Source: Epilithonimonas bovis DSM 19482
GTDB lineage: Bacteria; Bacteroidota; Bacteroidia; Flavobacteriales; Weeksellaceae
Length of the DNA stretch: 33,662 nucleotides
NCBI RefSeq assembly: GCF_900108115.1
Contig: NZ_FTPU01000034.1
Span: 1-33,662 of the forward strand
Direction: 5' to 3'
Shown: positions 1 to 7,494 of the stretch, in pieces
Layout: each line of letters begins with the position of its first letter
Numbering within the stretch: position 1 is the stretch's first letter
Made by a program: the position numbers and the translations under genes
The notes under the pieces: model-generated
Told to the model about the DNA's origin: nothing
Databases searched by the model: none
Seen by the model: the letters and a program-made list of their open reading frames with translations, nothing else

Positions 1-330
1 CTTTCTCTGGAAATTAATGAAACCATAAAAGAATCGATTGATAATCAAAGCATTGTTTTCACGGATAAAAGCACATCATACGTTGATATTTCAGATTTTG
101 TTGAACTTCATATCACCGAAAAATCTGATAAAGAAACTACCAACGAAACCTTAAAATGGGTTCACATCACCATCAGCAATGCTAAAAGAAATCTATTGGG
201 AAATTATCATAAAATCAAAAGAAAATATCTTCAATTGTATCTCAACGAATTTATTTACAAACTAAATCGAAGATATTTCGGAGACAAACTATTCGAAAGG
301 CTCATTATTGCTAATATTACAGCAGTATGA
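1..330 (+). CDS. IS1595-family (ISXO2-like) transposase, C-terminal part, cut by window start
   Basis: This open frame runs from the first base to a TGA at 328-330 and gives 109 residues. It holds the end of the DDE-type catalytic domain of IS1595-family transposases: an Asp in VFTDKSTSYVDI (fragment residue 22), then HITISNAKRNLLGNYHKI and YLNEFIYKLNRRYFG, the family's conserved C-terminal block. The transposase cuts and joins DNA at the element's terminal repeats. The N-terminal zinc ribbon and first catalytic Asp lie outside the window. Bases 333-350 just after the stop match, in inverted orientation, a segment upstream of the second transposase at 33371, so they are probably the right terminal repeat. 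Family assignment is firm; whether this copy is intact cannot be seen. Confidence 0.85.
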   Translation, partial: LSLEINETIKESIDNQSIVFTDKSTSYVDISDFVELHITEKSDKETTNETLKWVHITISNAKRNLLGNYHKIKRKYLQLYLNEFIYKLNRRYFGDKLFERLIIANITAV

Positions 331-352
331 TTAAAAACGGATATACATAAAA
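331..352. repeat. Probable right terminal inverted repeat of the IS1595-family element
   Basis: The reverse complement of this stretch reads TTTATGTATATCCGTTTTTA. It matches TATATGAATATCCGTAATTA at 33311-33330, upstream of the other transposase, at about 15-16 of 20 positions, with an unbroken ATATCCGT core. The outer boundary is not defined, and the target-site duplication cannot be read because each element is only half present. Confidence 0.55.
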
Positions 353-363
353 ACTTTTAACCA

Positions 364-1329
364 CTAATCATTTTTTGAAATAATATCCTTAATAATCTGT
401 TTGGCGTGGATTCTGGAGTTTTCTATAAACCAAAGATGCGTGTCTTTGCCACCACAAACAACGCCAGCCAGATAAATACCTTTGATATTCGTTTCCATAC
501 TCTCCGGGTTGTATTTTGGATTTTGGCATTCGCCCTGCAGGTCGATTCCGATATTTTGAAGGAATTCAAAATCGGGTAGGTAGCCTGTCATAGCCATTAC
601 AAAATCATTTTCGATTTCCTGGATTTTGCCTTCACGAGTCCTAAATATGACAGAATGTGGTTTTACTTCCAAAAGTTCTGCCTCAAAATGAGCTTTGATA
701 CTGCCTTCTTTTATGCGGTTTTCGATATCCGGCCTTACCCAATATTTTACATTCGGAGAGATATCGCTGTTGCGGATAATCATTGTTACGTTGCCACCTT
801 TTCTGTAAATTTCCAGCGCAGCATCTACCGAAGAATTACTTGATCCTATCACCACAACATCTTGAAATGCATACGGATAAGGTTCTGTATAATAATGTTT
901 TACTTTTGGCAGGTCTTCTCCTGGGATATCCATCCGGTTGGGGATATCGTAGAAGCCTGTCGCAATGATGACGTTTTTGGCAGAATAAGTGTGTTTGCTG
1001 GTTTCTATCTCAAAATTGTCAATTTTTTTGATATTAAGAACTCTTTCGTATGGCCTTATATTAATAGCTTTTTGGCGCGCTATGCCCTGATAATATTCCA
1101 GAGCATCTTGTCTCCCGGGTTTTGCTTTGGTAGTGATGAACGGTATTTCGTCAATTTCTAACCGGTCTGCCGTTGAGAAAAATGTCATGTACAAAGGGTA
1201 GTTGTAAAGGCTGTTGGCCACTGTTCCTTTTTCGATAACAATATAGTTCAGGTTGTTTTTCTTTGCCTCCAGAGCGCAGGCCAATCCTATGGGGCCACCA
1301 CCAACGATAAGAATATCATATAAATCCAT
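364..1329 (-). CDS. ypdA: YpdA-family NAD(P)H-dependent flavoprotein (putative bacillithiol disulfide reductase)
   Basis: A 321-residue two-dinucleotide-fold flavoprotein of the thioredoxin-reductase-like group. Visible are the FAD-binding GGGPIG at residues 10-15, the ATGFYDIPN segment at 123-131, the NAD(P)H-binding GSSNSS at 162-167, and a C-terminal GxYLAG-like FAD contact (GIYLAGVV). There is no CxxC pair, which separates YpdA from true thioredoxin reductases. In Firmicutes YpdA reduces oxidised bacillithiol in the cytosol, and many Bacteroidota also make bacillithiol. The Cys that follows the first glycine motif in Staphylococcus YpdA (Cys14) is Ile14 here; the nearest Cys is at 18. The gene is monocistronic, with a good promoter ending only four bases before the ATG. 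The family is confident; the exact substrate is not. Confidence 0.85.
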   Translation of the reverse strand: MDLYDILIVGGGPIGLACALEAKKNNLNYIVIEKGTVANSLYNYPLYMTFFSTADRLEIDEIPFITTKAKPGRQDALEYYQGIARQKAINIRPYERVLNIKKIDNFEIETSKHTYSAKNVIIATGFYDIPNRMDIPGEDLPKVKHYYTEPYPYAFQDVVVIGSSNSSVDAALEIYRKGGNVTMIIRNSDISPNVKYWVRPDIENRIKEGSIKAHFEAELLEVKPHSVIFRTREGKIQEIENDFVMAMTGYLPDFEFLQNIGIDLQGECQNPKYNPESMETNIKGIYLAGVVCGGKDTHLWFIENSRIHAKQIIKDIISKND

Positions 1330-1333
1330 AGAC

Positions 1334-1364
1334 CAAATTTACGAAGTTTAAACCAACTTTTCAA
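1334..1364 (-). promoter_or_regulatory. ypdA promoter, near-leaderless
   Basis: On the minus strand TAAATTTG (1341-1334) fits the Bacteroidota -7 box TAnnTTTG. A TTG (1364-1362) lies 20 bases upstream, the usual -33 spacing. Only four bases separate the -7 box from the ATG, so the transcript should start at or within a base or two of the start codon. Confidence 0.6.
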
Positions 1365-1383
1365 TTGGGTATTTTTGATTTTA

Positions 1384-1399
1384 AATACCAAATGGTATT
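1384..1399. promoter_or_regulatory. Palindrome AATACCAAATGGTATT upstream of ypdA
   Basis: Perfect 6-base arms AATACC/GGTATT around AAAT, about 20 bases upstream of the ypdA -33 element. A second, nearly identical box, AATACCAGATGGTAAA, lies at 1488-1503 near the end of cbpM. The pair suggests a protein-binding site, but no cognate regulator is identified. Confidence 0.35.
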
Positions 1400-1412
1400 A
1401 ATATTAAAAAAT

Positions 1413-1437
1413 AGCCCGATGACAAAGCACCGGGACT
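1413..1437. terminator. Candidate terminator between cbpM and ypdA
   Basis: AGCCCG and CGGGACT arms with one bulge surround a 12-base loop, with an A run on the left and a T run on the right. It could work in either direction. Only four base pairs are uninterrupted. Confidence 0.4.
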
Positions 1438-1468
1438 TTTTTATTGACAAATATCTTTTTAAAATAAA

Positions 1469-1483
1469 GCTCTTACTCAGAGC
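1469..1483 (-). terminator. Short hairpin terminator after cbpM
   Basis: GCTCT and AGAGC arms enclose a 5-base loop. On the minus strand they are followed by TTTATTTT, 25 bases past the cbpM stop codon. The stem is short, so this is a moderate call. Confidence 0.4.
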
Positions 1484-1507
1484 GTACAATACCAGATGGT
1501 AAATGTG

Positions 1508-1813
1508 TTAAAAATCCGCATCTTCCCAGCTCTCAAATTTCGTTACATGCCCCAGCAATCTTCTGTTTTCTGTTTTAAGATCTTCCAGTTGATTGAGGAG
1601 TTGATGGATAATTTCGATGCCCGGCAGGTTCACATCCAGGTCGTAATGCCAGTTGGCAAAGCGTTCCAGATGTGGTAATTCCTCGTAAATAATATACCGC
1701 ACGCTGTTTTCTATCTCAGGATGCAGCAACTCGGAGTCGATTAACTGATCTACAAAACTATAATCTATTTTGTACAGCCTGATGATGTCTTCTATGGAGA
1801 TTCTTTCTGTCAT
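1508..1813 (-). CDS. cbpM: Chaperone modulatory protein CbpM
   Basis: A 101-residue protein with the CbpM pattern: an N-terminal MerR-like helix-turn-helix (SIEDIIRLYKIDYSFVDQLI, about residues 5-24) and a C-terminal coiled helix (EIIHQLLNQLEDLKTENRRL, about 68-87). In Enterobacteria CbpM binds the J domain of CbpA and inhibits its DnaK-stimulating and DNA-binding activities. The start codon follows the cbpA stop with a 2-base gap, so the two genes are cotranscribed and probably translated in balance. The C-terminus ends with an acidic tail (WEDADF). Partner and order agree with the enterobacterial cbpAM operon. Confidence 0.85.
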   Translation of the reverse strand: MTERISIEDIIRLYKIDYSFVDQLIDSELLHPEIENSVRYIIYEELPHLERFANWHYDLDVNLPGIEIIHQLLNQLEDLKTENRRLLGHVTKFESWEDADF

Positions 1814-1815
1814 TG

Positions 1816-2721
1816 TTAAGAATTTTTAAGTTGCTGAAACAGTTCTTTTTGCTGTTCGGTAAGGTTGGTTGGTATTTTCACCGTATAAGTCACATAAAGA
1901 TCACCAAACTGGCCGTCTTTTTTATAAACCGGGAAACCTTTCCCTTTCAGTCTCACCGTCGTTCCGTTTTGGGTTTCCGGTTTTACTTTCAGGTTAACAG
2001 AACCGTCCAATGTGTGGATGGTAACATCGCCACCTAAAACTGCTGTGTAAAGATCGATCTCCACCGAACTTCTCAGGTTGTCACCTTCTCTTTTAAAATC
2101 TTTATCTTCCGAAATATTGAAGGTGATGTACAGGTCTCCATTGGGTCCGCCATTAGCACCAGGGTTTCCGTGGCCTTTCAGTTTGATTTGTTGTCCGTCA
2201 TACACGCCCGCAGGAATGGTGATTCTTACTTTTTTACCATTGATGTCAAAAGTTTGCTGATGGGTTTTAGCGGCATCTCTCAAACTCAAAGTCAGTTCTG
2301 CCGATACATCCTGGCCTTTGAATTTCCCACTGGCACTTCCGCGTGAACTTCGGCCAAAACCACCACCAGCACCACCAAACATAGACTGGAAGAAGTCTGA
2401 GAAATCCTCACCACCACCGCCAAAATCTCCTCCCGAGAATCCGCCACCGGAGTACTGTTGGCGTTGTTGTTGCTGTGCACGCTCATACTCCTCGCCATGT
2501 TTCCAGTTTTCGCCGTATTTATCATACTTTGCACGGTTCTCTGCATTGCTCAGAACTTCATTAGCCTCATTGATTTCTTTGAATTTTTTTTCCGCCTCCT
2601 TATCATTCGGGTTCATATCCGGATGGTATTTTCGCGCGAGTTTTCTGTACGCTTTTTTGATGTCGTCCGCAGACGCGCTCTTTTCAAGCCCCAGGATTTT
2701 ATAATAATCGATGAATGCCAT
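1816..2721 (-). CDS. cbpA: CbpA-type DnaJ co-chaperone (curved DNA-binding protein family)
   Basis: A 301-residue J-domain protein of class B architecture. The J domain covers about residues 4-70, with the DnaK-activating HPD at 33-35. A Gly/Ser/Phe-rich linker follows (about 90-135), then two beta-rich substrate-binding C-terminal domains. There is no CxxCxGxG zinc finger, which separates CbpA from DnaJ. It should deliver misfolded substrates to DnaK in the cytosol and, as in Escherichia coli, might bind DNA. It is the first gene of the cbpA-cbpM operon and has a well-formed promoter at 2758-2789. The assignment rests on architecture plus the adjacent cbpM. Confidence 0.9.
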   Translation of the reverse strand: MAFIDYYKILGLEKSASADDIKKAYRKLARKYHPDMNPNDKEAEKKFKEINEANEVLSNAENRAKYDKYGENWKHGEEYERAQQQQRQQYSGGGFSGGDFGGGGEDFSDFFQSMFGGAGGGFGRSSRGSASGKFKGQDVSAELTLSLRDAAKTHQQTFDINGKKVRITIPAGVYDGQQIKLKGHGNPGANGGPNGDLYITFNISEDKDFKREGDNLRSSVEIDLYTAVLGGDVTIHTLDGSVNLKVKPETQNGTTVRLKGKGFPVYKKDGQFGDLYVTYTVKIPTNLTEQQKELFQQLKNS

Positions 2722-2757
2722 ATTTTAGATTAGATTTTTATTACAATTCTATGTTCC

Positions 2758-2789
2758 CAAAATTACTAATTAGTTTGGCAAAAGACAAA
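2758..2789 (-). promoter_or_regulatory. cbpA promoter
   Basis: On the minus strand a -7 box TAATTTTG (2765-2758) lies 20 bases downstream of TTTG (2789-2786). Both elements and the spacing fit the Bacteroidota primary sigma consensus. Transcription should begin near 2752, giving a leader of about 30 bases. Confidence 0.6.
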
Positions 2790-2814
2790 CATCACTGTAT
2801 TACTTTTTAGGAGC

Positions 2815-2945
2815 ATTATGCTTCAGTTCTTTTCACCGGGCGACCCGCTGTCCACTGTATCTTTTTTCCCTGCGCAAGATCCAGGCAAAAAAAGGATGCC
2901 GTTCCCATCGGGGCTAAGTTGCAGGTTTTGTATGTCTTTTTTTTG
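2815..2945. repeat. GC-richer structured intergenic block, possibly a dispersed repeat
   Basis: No gene fits here. The block stands out from its AT-rich flanks. It contains self-complementary stretches such as CGGGCGACCCG (2838-2848), CCTGC paired with GCAGG, and a run of A (2887-2893). It looks like the hairpin-rich intergenic repeats scattered in flavobacterial genomes, but that resemblance is from memory and was not tested. Confidence 0.3.
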
Positions 2946-2965
2946 AAATTAGTAGTGCTCTTATA

Positions 2966-3514
2966 TTAATCGGCAGATTGCTCTACCCAAATTAATTCAG
3001 AAGTATTGTAGCCGATAGATTGTGCTTTTTTCAAAAACTGAGACTTGATAGTATCCGGGATGGTTTTTTCGCGGGATAAGATCCAGAGGTAATCCAGGTT
3101 TTTGCCTGCAACCAAAGCGTAACGGTAGTCAGCAGTGATATCAATCACATTGTACCCAGACCAAAATGGTTTGAAAAACGAAACTTTAAGCCGCGCTTCC
3201 TGGTCTGTATTTACAAATTTGGCTTCACCAATACTTTGCTTCCATTCTTTTTTGATATAATCATAGCCCTTGTTATCAACTCGGATGCTTCCGTCAGGAT
3301 TTTTGGAGTATGTAGCCGTTACCTGATTCAGGTTTTTCTCAAACTTAAAATCAAATCTTGCGATCTCGTACCATGTTCCAAGATATTTATCGGAATCAAA
3401 GTTTTGGACTGCCACAGCTTTTCCGGGAATCCCTACGGAGCAGGCATTCAGAATCAATAATCCCAATGCAGCTGCAGAAAGTATCATGATTGCTTTTTTG
3501 AATGTTATTCTCAT
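2966..3514 (-). CDS. blc: Lipocalin-family lipoprotein (Blc-like)
   Basis: A 182-residue lipocalin. The N-terminus has a basic start, a hydrophobic stretch and a lipobox ending at Cys25 (LNAC), so the mature protein should be lipidated and sit in the outer membrane or periplasm. The lipocalin signature GTWYEI is at residues 46-51, after FDSDKYL, and the barrel strands run to about residue 165. Bacterial lipocalins of this type bind lysophospholipids or fatty acids and are linked to envelope stress. Length and motif order match the Blc group. It is monocistronic, with its own promoter at 3540-3571. Confidence 0.9.
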   Translation of the reverse strand: MRITFKKAIMILSAAALGLLILNACSVGIPGKAVAVQNFDSDKYLGTWYEIARFDFKFEKNLNQVTATYSKNPDGSIRVDNKGYDYIKKEWKQSIGEAKFVNTDQEARLKVSFFKPFWSGYNVIDITADYRYALVAGKNLDYLWILSREKTIPDTIKSQFLKKAQSIGYNTSELIWVEQSAD

Positions 3515-3539
3515 ACAGATTTTTTTGCAGGCTTTAATT

Positions 3540-3571
3540 CAAAAATAATTCCATAGCAAGCCTTTTATCAA
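3540..3571 (-). promoter_or_regulatory. Lipocalin gene promoter
   Basis: On the minus strand TATTTTTG (3547-3540) matches TAnnTTTG, and TTG (3571-3569) lies 21 bases upstream. The predicted transcript start is about 20 bases before the ATG. Confidence 0.5.
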
Positions 3572-3592
3572 AGTAAAAGGAAATGTTGTGGA

Positions 3593-3925
3593 TTATATTT
3601 CAGGAGCCAATTGCACAACGAGACCTTCCAGTTCTTCGGTAACCGGAATCTGGCAACCAAGGCGGCTGTTGGGTTTTACATTATCAGCCTCAAAAAGCAT
3701 CGCCTCTTCGTCGGGAAGCATCTCGGGTAGCGGGACATCCTCGCTCAGGACGTAACACTGGCAAGAGGCGCACATCGCCATTCCGCCGCAGATTCCTATA
3801 GTACCTTCGGGGGCCAATTCGTAAGCGCGGACAATTTCCATCAGGCTCATGGCCATATCGGTAGGGGCTGGGATGGTATGAGAAATACCCTCTCTGTCTA
3901 TAATGGTTATATTAACGTCTGACAT
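3593..3925 (-). CDS. 2Fe-2S ferredoxin, adrenodoxin type
   Basis: A 110-residue ferredoxin with four cluster ligands in the adrenodoxin/ISC pattern CX5CX2C...C: Cys46, Cys52, Cys55 and Cys91. Cys57 is an additional cysteine. The C-terminal block RLGCQIPVTEELEGLVV is typical of the vertebrate/ISC-type group rather than of plant-type ferredoxins. It would carry single electrons in the cytosol for iron-sulfur assembly or an oxygenase. A YumC-type ferredoxin-NADP reductase lies 1.2 kb downstream on the same strand and is a plausible partner. No other isc or hsc gene is nearby. It is divergent from the Crp/Fnr gene. Confidence 0.88.
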   Translation of the reverse strand: MSDVNITIIDREGISHTIPAPTDMAMSLMEIVRAYELAPEGTIGICGGMAMCASCQCYVLSEDVPLPEMLPDEEAMLFEADNVKPNSRLGCQIPVTEELEGLVVQLAPEI

Positions 3926-3929
3926 AATG

Positions 3930-3969
3930 CAAAGATACGAGTTAGCTTTAAAAGTTTATTTAAATTTGC
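3930..3969. promoter_or_regulatory. Divergent promoters for ferredoxin and Crp/Fnr genes
   Basis: The minus strand carries TATCTTTG (3937-3930), four bases before the ferredoxin ATG, so that mRNA is probably leaderless. The plus strand carries TAAATTTGC (3961-3969), 11 bases before the Crp/Fnr ATG. Both match TAnnTTTG. No strong -33 element was found for either, and the two promoters must share the same 55 bases. Confidence 0.5.
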
Positions 3970-3980
3970 TTTAAAACTCA

Positions 3981-4547
3981 ATGCTTAATATTAAGAATTT
4001 TTTTTCCGAATTGGTTGATATCAGTGATGAAGACTGGGCGATTTTTTCTTCTAAACTTATCCGGCGTTGCTTTCCCAAAAAATCTGTCATTCTCAGGATT
4101 GGTGAAAGGGAAAATTTTTTGTCCTTTATGGAAAATGGGATTATACGTTATAATATTCCGAAACTGGATTACGATTTTACCTTTGGATTTGCTTTTAGTA
4201 ATTCTTTTGTAAGTGGTTATGATTCTTTTCTTACGCAACAACCTTCCAATTATAATTTGGAAGCCATTACAGATTGTACCTTATGGCAAATATCATATGA
4301 TGATCTTGATTATATTTATGAAAACACAATAATTGGCGACAGGATAGGGCGCAAAATTGCAGAAAGCCTTTATGTTAAAAAAATGAAGAGAGAGCAGTCT
4401 CTCCTGGAGGATTCTGCACAAAAAAAATATGAAGACCTTCTCAAAGAGCAGCCCGAGCTCATTCTGAATATTCCTCTGAAATATATAGCTTCCTACATAG
4501 GAATCAGGCCTCAGTCCCTGAGTAGAATAAGAAAACAGATTAAGTAA
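3981..4547 (+). CDS. Crp/Fnr-family transcriptional regulator
   Basis: A 188-residue protein with a cyclic-nucleotide-binding beta-barrel domain (about residues 10-125) and a C-terminal winged helix ending in IPLKYIASYIGIRPQSLSRIRKQ (about 164-186), the usual recognition helix of Bacteroidota Crp-like regulators. The barrel lacks the Arg-bearing phosphate-binding cassette of E. coli Crp and has no cysteine cluster, so its ligand is unknown. It sits directly upstream of a DoxX-like membrane gene on the same strand (51-base gap), a common regulator-target arrangement in flavobacteria. The start chosen follows the -7 box at 3961. Confidence 0.85.
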   Translation: MLNIKNFFSELVDISDEDWAIFSSKLIRRCFPKKSVILRIGERENFLSFMENGIIRYNIPKLDYDFTFGFAFSNSFVSGYDSFLTQQPSNYNLEAITDCTLWQISYDDLDYIYENTIIGDRIGRKIAESLYVKKMKREQSLLEDSAQKKYEDLLKEQPELILNIPLKYIASYIGIRPQSLSRIRKQIK

Positions 4548-4598
4548 CATTTGTTCATTGACTGGATGACTACGGCAGTATAATTTTGTCAAAAAAAG

Positions 4599-5048
4599 AT
4601 GAAACCACTTATTGTACTTTTAGTTGTATTTGTAGCAAGCCTAATTTTTACAAAACTATTTCAAAATCGGGCTGATTATCATTTTGCAGGTAAATTGGCA
4701 TTGACGGTAATGCTGGTTTTTACAGCAACAGGTCACTTTGTTTACACCAGAGGGATGATGATGATGCTTCCTGATTTTATAATGTATAAAGAAAGCATAA
4801 TCTATCTAACAGGTATTTTAGAAATTGTAGCTTCGGCAGGGATTTTTTTTCCTCCGCTGCAAAATCTTTGTGGTAGCCTGCTCATCCTGTTTTTTGTACT
4901 GCTTTTGCCAGCCAATATTTTTGCCGTCACACATGGTGTCGATTATCAAAGCGCAACTTATGGCCCGATTAATCTCGGTTACCTTTGGTTTCGGGTACCG
5001 TTTCAGTTACTGCTGATTGTTTGGACTTACTTTTTTGTCGTAAAATAA
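4599..5048 (+). CDS. DoxX-like four-helix membrane protein
   Basis: A 149-residue, very hydrophobic protein with about four transmembrane helices: residues 3-20, 30-50, 66-90 and 93-112, and a last one near 128-147. Features of DoxX-like proteins are the early helix followed by a His-containing segment (TATGHFVYTR) and a conserved Pro-rich turn (FFPPLQNLCG). The family is placed in the cytoplasmic membrane and linked to quinone or sulfur redox chemistry, but the role of this one is unknown. Its position after the Crp/Fnr gene suggests that regulator controls it. Confidence 0.7.
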   Translation: MKPLIVLLVVFVASLIFTKLFQNRADYHFAGKLALTVMLVFTATGHFVYTRGMMMMLPDFIMYKESIIYLTGILEIVASAGIFFPPLQNLCGSLLILFFVLLLPANIFAVTHGVDYQSATYGPINLGYLWFRVPFQLLLIVWTYFFVVK

Positions 5049-5050
5049 AA

Positions 5051-5074
5051 TTAGCCGGGCGTAAGCCTGGCTAA
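5051..5074. terminator. Bidirectional terminator between doxX-like gene and fnr
   Basis: TTAGCCGGGC, a GTAA loop and GCCTGGCTAA form a 10-bp stem with one G-U pair. An A-rich stretch lies to the left and TCTATAATTTTATT to the right, so it can stop both converging transcripts. Confidence 0.75.
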
Positions 5075-5116
5075 TCTATAATTTTATTGCTCTGCTTTCA
5101 CAAAGGCAATCAGTTT

Positions 5117-6169
5117 TTAATCAATTGATTTGACAACAGCTTTTTCGGCTTCTTTGCGGGTGCCGTCAAAACCATCCACACCGCTTACAGTGGTGTATTT
5201 CAATACAAATTTTTTACCCGGATTCAGCCTGTTGTAAACACTTTGGCACATCAGCGTAGCCTCATGAAAACCACAAAGGATTAATTTTAATTTGCCAGGA
5301 TATGTATTCACATCGCCAATGGCGTAGATACCGTCAATATTGGTTTGATAATCCAGGGCGTTGTTAACTTTGATGGCATTTTTCTCAATCTCAAGACCCC
5401 ATTCTGCCAATGGACCCAACTTAGGAGTTAATCCAAATAAAGGAATCAGATAATCGGTTTCTATAATGTGTTTTTCGCCGTCTTTGCTCACTTCTATCGC
5501 TGTCAATGTATCATCGCCAATAAGCCCGGTCACTTCTGCCGGTGTTATAAGATTGATTTTACCCTGGTTTTTAAGCTCCTGAACTTTTTCTACAGAATCC
5601 AGTGCACCACGGAACTCGTTTCGCCTGTGAATTAGCGTAACCTCCGAAGCTACATCTGCCAGAAAAACAGACCAGTCCAGCGCAGAGTCTCCGCCACCGG
5701 CAATGACTATTTTTTTATCACGGAACATCTCGGGGTTTCTTACAAAATATTCCACGCCGTTTTCTTCGAACTTTGCAATGTTTTCGAGATCAGGTTTTCT
5801 GGGGTCAAAACTTCCCAATCCACCGGCGATGGCAATGGCTTTACCTTTTACTTTTGTACCTCTGCTTGTGGTAACGATAAAGTCACCATCTTCGGTCTTT
5901 TCGTAGCTGACAGCTTTTTGAGCTAAAGAAAACTGAGGCTCAAACTGCTTGATCTGCTCCATCAGATTATCTACCAATACTCCGGCATCTACGCTGGGAT
6001 ATCCCGGGATATCGAAGATTGGTTTTTTGGGATAGAGCTCTGTCAACTGCCCGCCCGGCTGAGGAAGTGCATCAATCAGGTGGCATCTCATTTTTAGCAA
6101 TCCGGCTTCGAAAACCGCAAAAAGTCCTGTTGGGCCTGCGCCTATTATAATAATATCTGTCTCAAACAT
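5117..6169 (-). CDS. Ferredoxin--NADP+ reductase, YumC/thioredoxin-reductase-like type
   Basis: A 350-residue flavoprotein with FAD-binding GAGPTG at residues 10-15, a central GGGDSALDW NADP(H) motif, an HRRNEFRG segment that usually contacts the NADP 2'-phosphate, and a C-terminal GIYAIGDVN FAD motif. The redox CxxC of thioredoxin reductase is absent. These are the marks of the YumC-type ferredoxin-NADP reductase of Firmicutes and Bacteroidota, which moves electrons between NADPH and ferredoxin or flavodoxin. The 2Fe-2S ferredoxin at 3593 could be its partner. A TAAATTTGC box (6197-6189) lies 20 bases upstream of the start. Confidence 0.88.
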   Translation of the reverse strand: MFETDIIIIGAGPTGLFAVFEAGLLKMRCHLIDALPQPGGQLTELYPKKPIFDIPGYPSVDAGVLVDNLMEQIKQFEPQFSLAQKAVSYEKTEDGDFIVTTSRGTKVKGKAIAIAGGLGSFDPRKPDLENIAKFEENGVEYFVRNPEMFRDKKIVIAGGGDSALDWSVFLADVASEVTLIHRRNEFRGALDSVEKVQELKNQGKINLITPAEVTGLIGDDTLTAIEVSKDGEKHIIETDYLIPLFGLTPKLGPLAEWGLEIEKNAIKVNNALDYQTNIDGIYAIGDVNTYPGKLKLILCGFHEATLMCQSVYNRLNPGKKFVLKYTTVSGVDGFDGTRKEAEKAVVKSID

Positions 6170-6271
6170 TTAGTAAAATTTTGCAGTTGCAAATTTACAG
6201 ATTAAATCTTAGTTTATATTGATTCTAAAGTATGATATTGATTAGTTCCGGAGGATATAACCAACTCAAAA

Positions 6272-7477
6272 TTATGCATTACGCTTGATGAGCGCCATGT
6301 AAAAACCGTCATAGCCTTCGCTAGGCATTATTTTCTCATCTTTGATTAATGAAAAATCCGGATTGTTTTTTAGAAACAGCTGTACCTGTTCGTTATTTTC
6401 CGAAGGCAGGATAGAACAGGTTGCATAGATCATCTGTCCGCCTTTTTTCAGTATTTTAGAATAATCCTGAAGGATCTGCTGTTGTTCGCCTTTGATTCTG
6501 TCGATAAAATCCTGGTCTATCTTCCATTTGGAGTCCGGATTACGTTTCAAAACCCCGAGTCCGGAACATGGCGCATCAATCAGTAATCTGTCTGCCTTCT
6601 CATGAAGCCTTTTGATTACCTTGTTATCAGAAATTAATCTTGTTTCTATGTTGTGAGCTCCGGCTCTTTTGGCTCTCCTTCTTAGTTCAGCAAGTTTCCA
6701 CTCGTAGATGTCCAGCGCAATAATCTGGCCTTTGTTTTTCATCAAAGCGGCCAGGTGCAACGTCTTTCCGCCGGCGCCGGCACAGGCATCTACCACGCGC
6801 ATGCCTTCTTTCACGTCAAGAAGTTCACCAATTTTTTGAGAACTGGCATCCTGCACTTCGAACAGTCCGTCTTTGAAGGCTGAGGTTAAGAATACATTTT
6901 TCTTCTCCTCCAACTGTACAGCATCGGGGTAATTTTTGATCGTGAAACATTCTACATTCTCATCTCTTAGATCGGCAACCAGTTCACGCGGCGTTGTTTT
7001 CAACGTGTTGGTCCGTAAAACGGTTGGTGCCTGCTCATTAAGAGCCAGCATCTCACGTTCCCAGTTTCTTCCCAATTCTTTTTCCAGCGTCTCTGCCAGC
7101 CATTCCGGGATAGAGAACTCGATAGCTTTGGTAGGGACAGTACCTTTTTTTAGTTTTGTAAGAATGTCAGCGACTTTGATGCCGTCAAATTCCTCAAATT
7201 TTTTGTAATGGGATTTGCTCCAGAGAAGATAAGCGAGAATCAGCTTATATACATTGTTGGGCTTTACGCCTTCGCCCATATAATATTCGAGGCGTTTTTT
7301 CCAACGGATTATATTATAAAAGATTTCGGAAACAACTTTTCTGTCTTCACTTCCCCATTTTCTGTGTGCTTTCAGAAGGCGCTCTATAACTTTGTCAGCG
7401 TACTTTTTTTCCTGAAAAAAGGTTTCCTGAAGTGCGTCGTGAATCCCGATCAAAAGATTGCGGTGTATTAGTTCCAT
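6272..7477 (-). CDS. RsmB/NOP-family rRNA (cytosine-C5) methyltransferase
   Basis: A 401-residue SAM-dependent RNA methyltransferase. Residues 1-120 form an all-helical N-terminal region, shorter than in E. coli RsmB (about 430 residues overall). The catalytic core begins near 205. Motif I is VVDACAGAGGKT (228-239). Motif IV is DAPCSG (301-306), with Cys304 as the release cysteine. Motif VI is YATCS (351-355), with Cys354 as the catalytic nucleophile. It should make 5-methylcytosine in 16S rRNA, though the exact base cannot be fixed from sequence. It lies 17 bases downstream of the HNH-like gene and is probably cotranscribed with it. Confidence 0.87.
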   Translation of the reverse strand: MELIHRNLLIGIHDALQETFFQEKKYADKVIERLLKAHRKWGSEDRKVVSEIFYNIIRWKKRLEYYMGEGVKPNNVYKLILAYLLWSKSHYKKFEEFDGIKVADILTKLKKGTVPTKAIEFSIPEWLAETLEKELGRNWEREMLALNEQAPTVLRTNTLKTTPRELVADLRDENVECFTIKNYPDAVQLEEKKNVFLTSAFKDGLFEVQDASSQKIGELLDVKEGMRVVDACAGAGGKTLHLAALMKNKGQIIALDIYEWKLAELRRRAKRAGAHNIETRLISDNKVIKRLHEKADRLLIDAPCSGLGVLKRNPDSKWKIDQDFIDRIKGEQQQILQDYSKILKKGGQMIYATCSILPSENNEQVQLFLKNNPDFSLIKDEKIMPSEGYDGFYMALIKRNA

Positions 7478-7494
7478 TAATTATGTTACGAATG

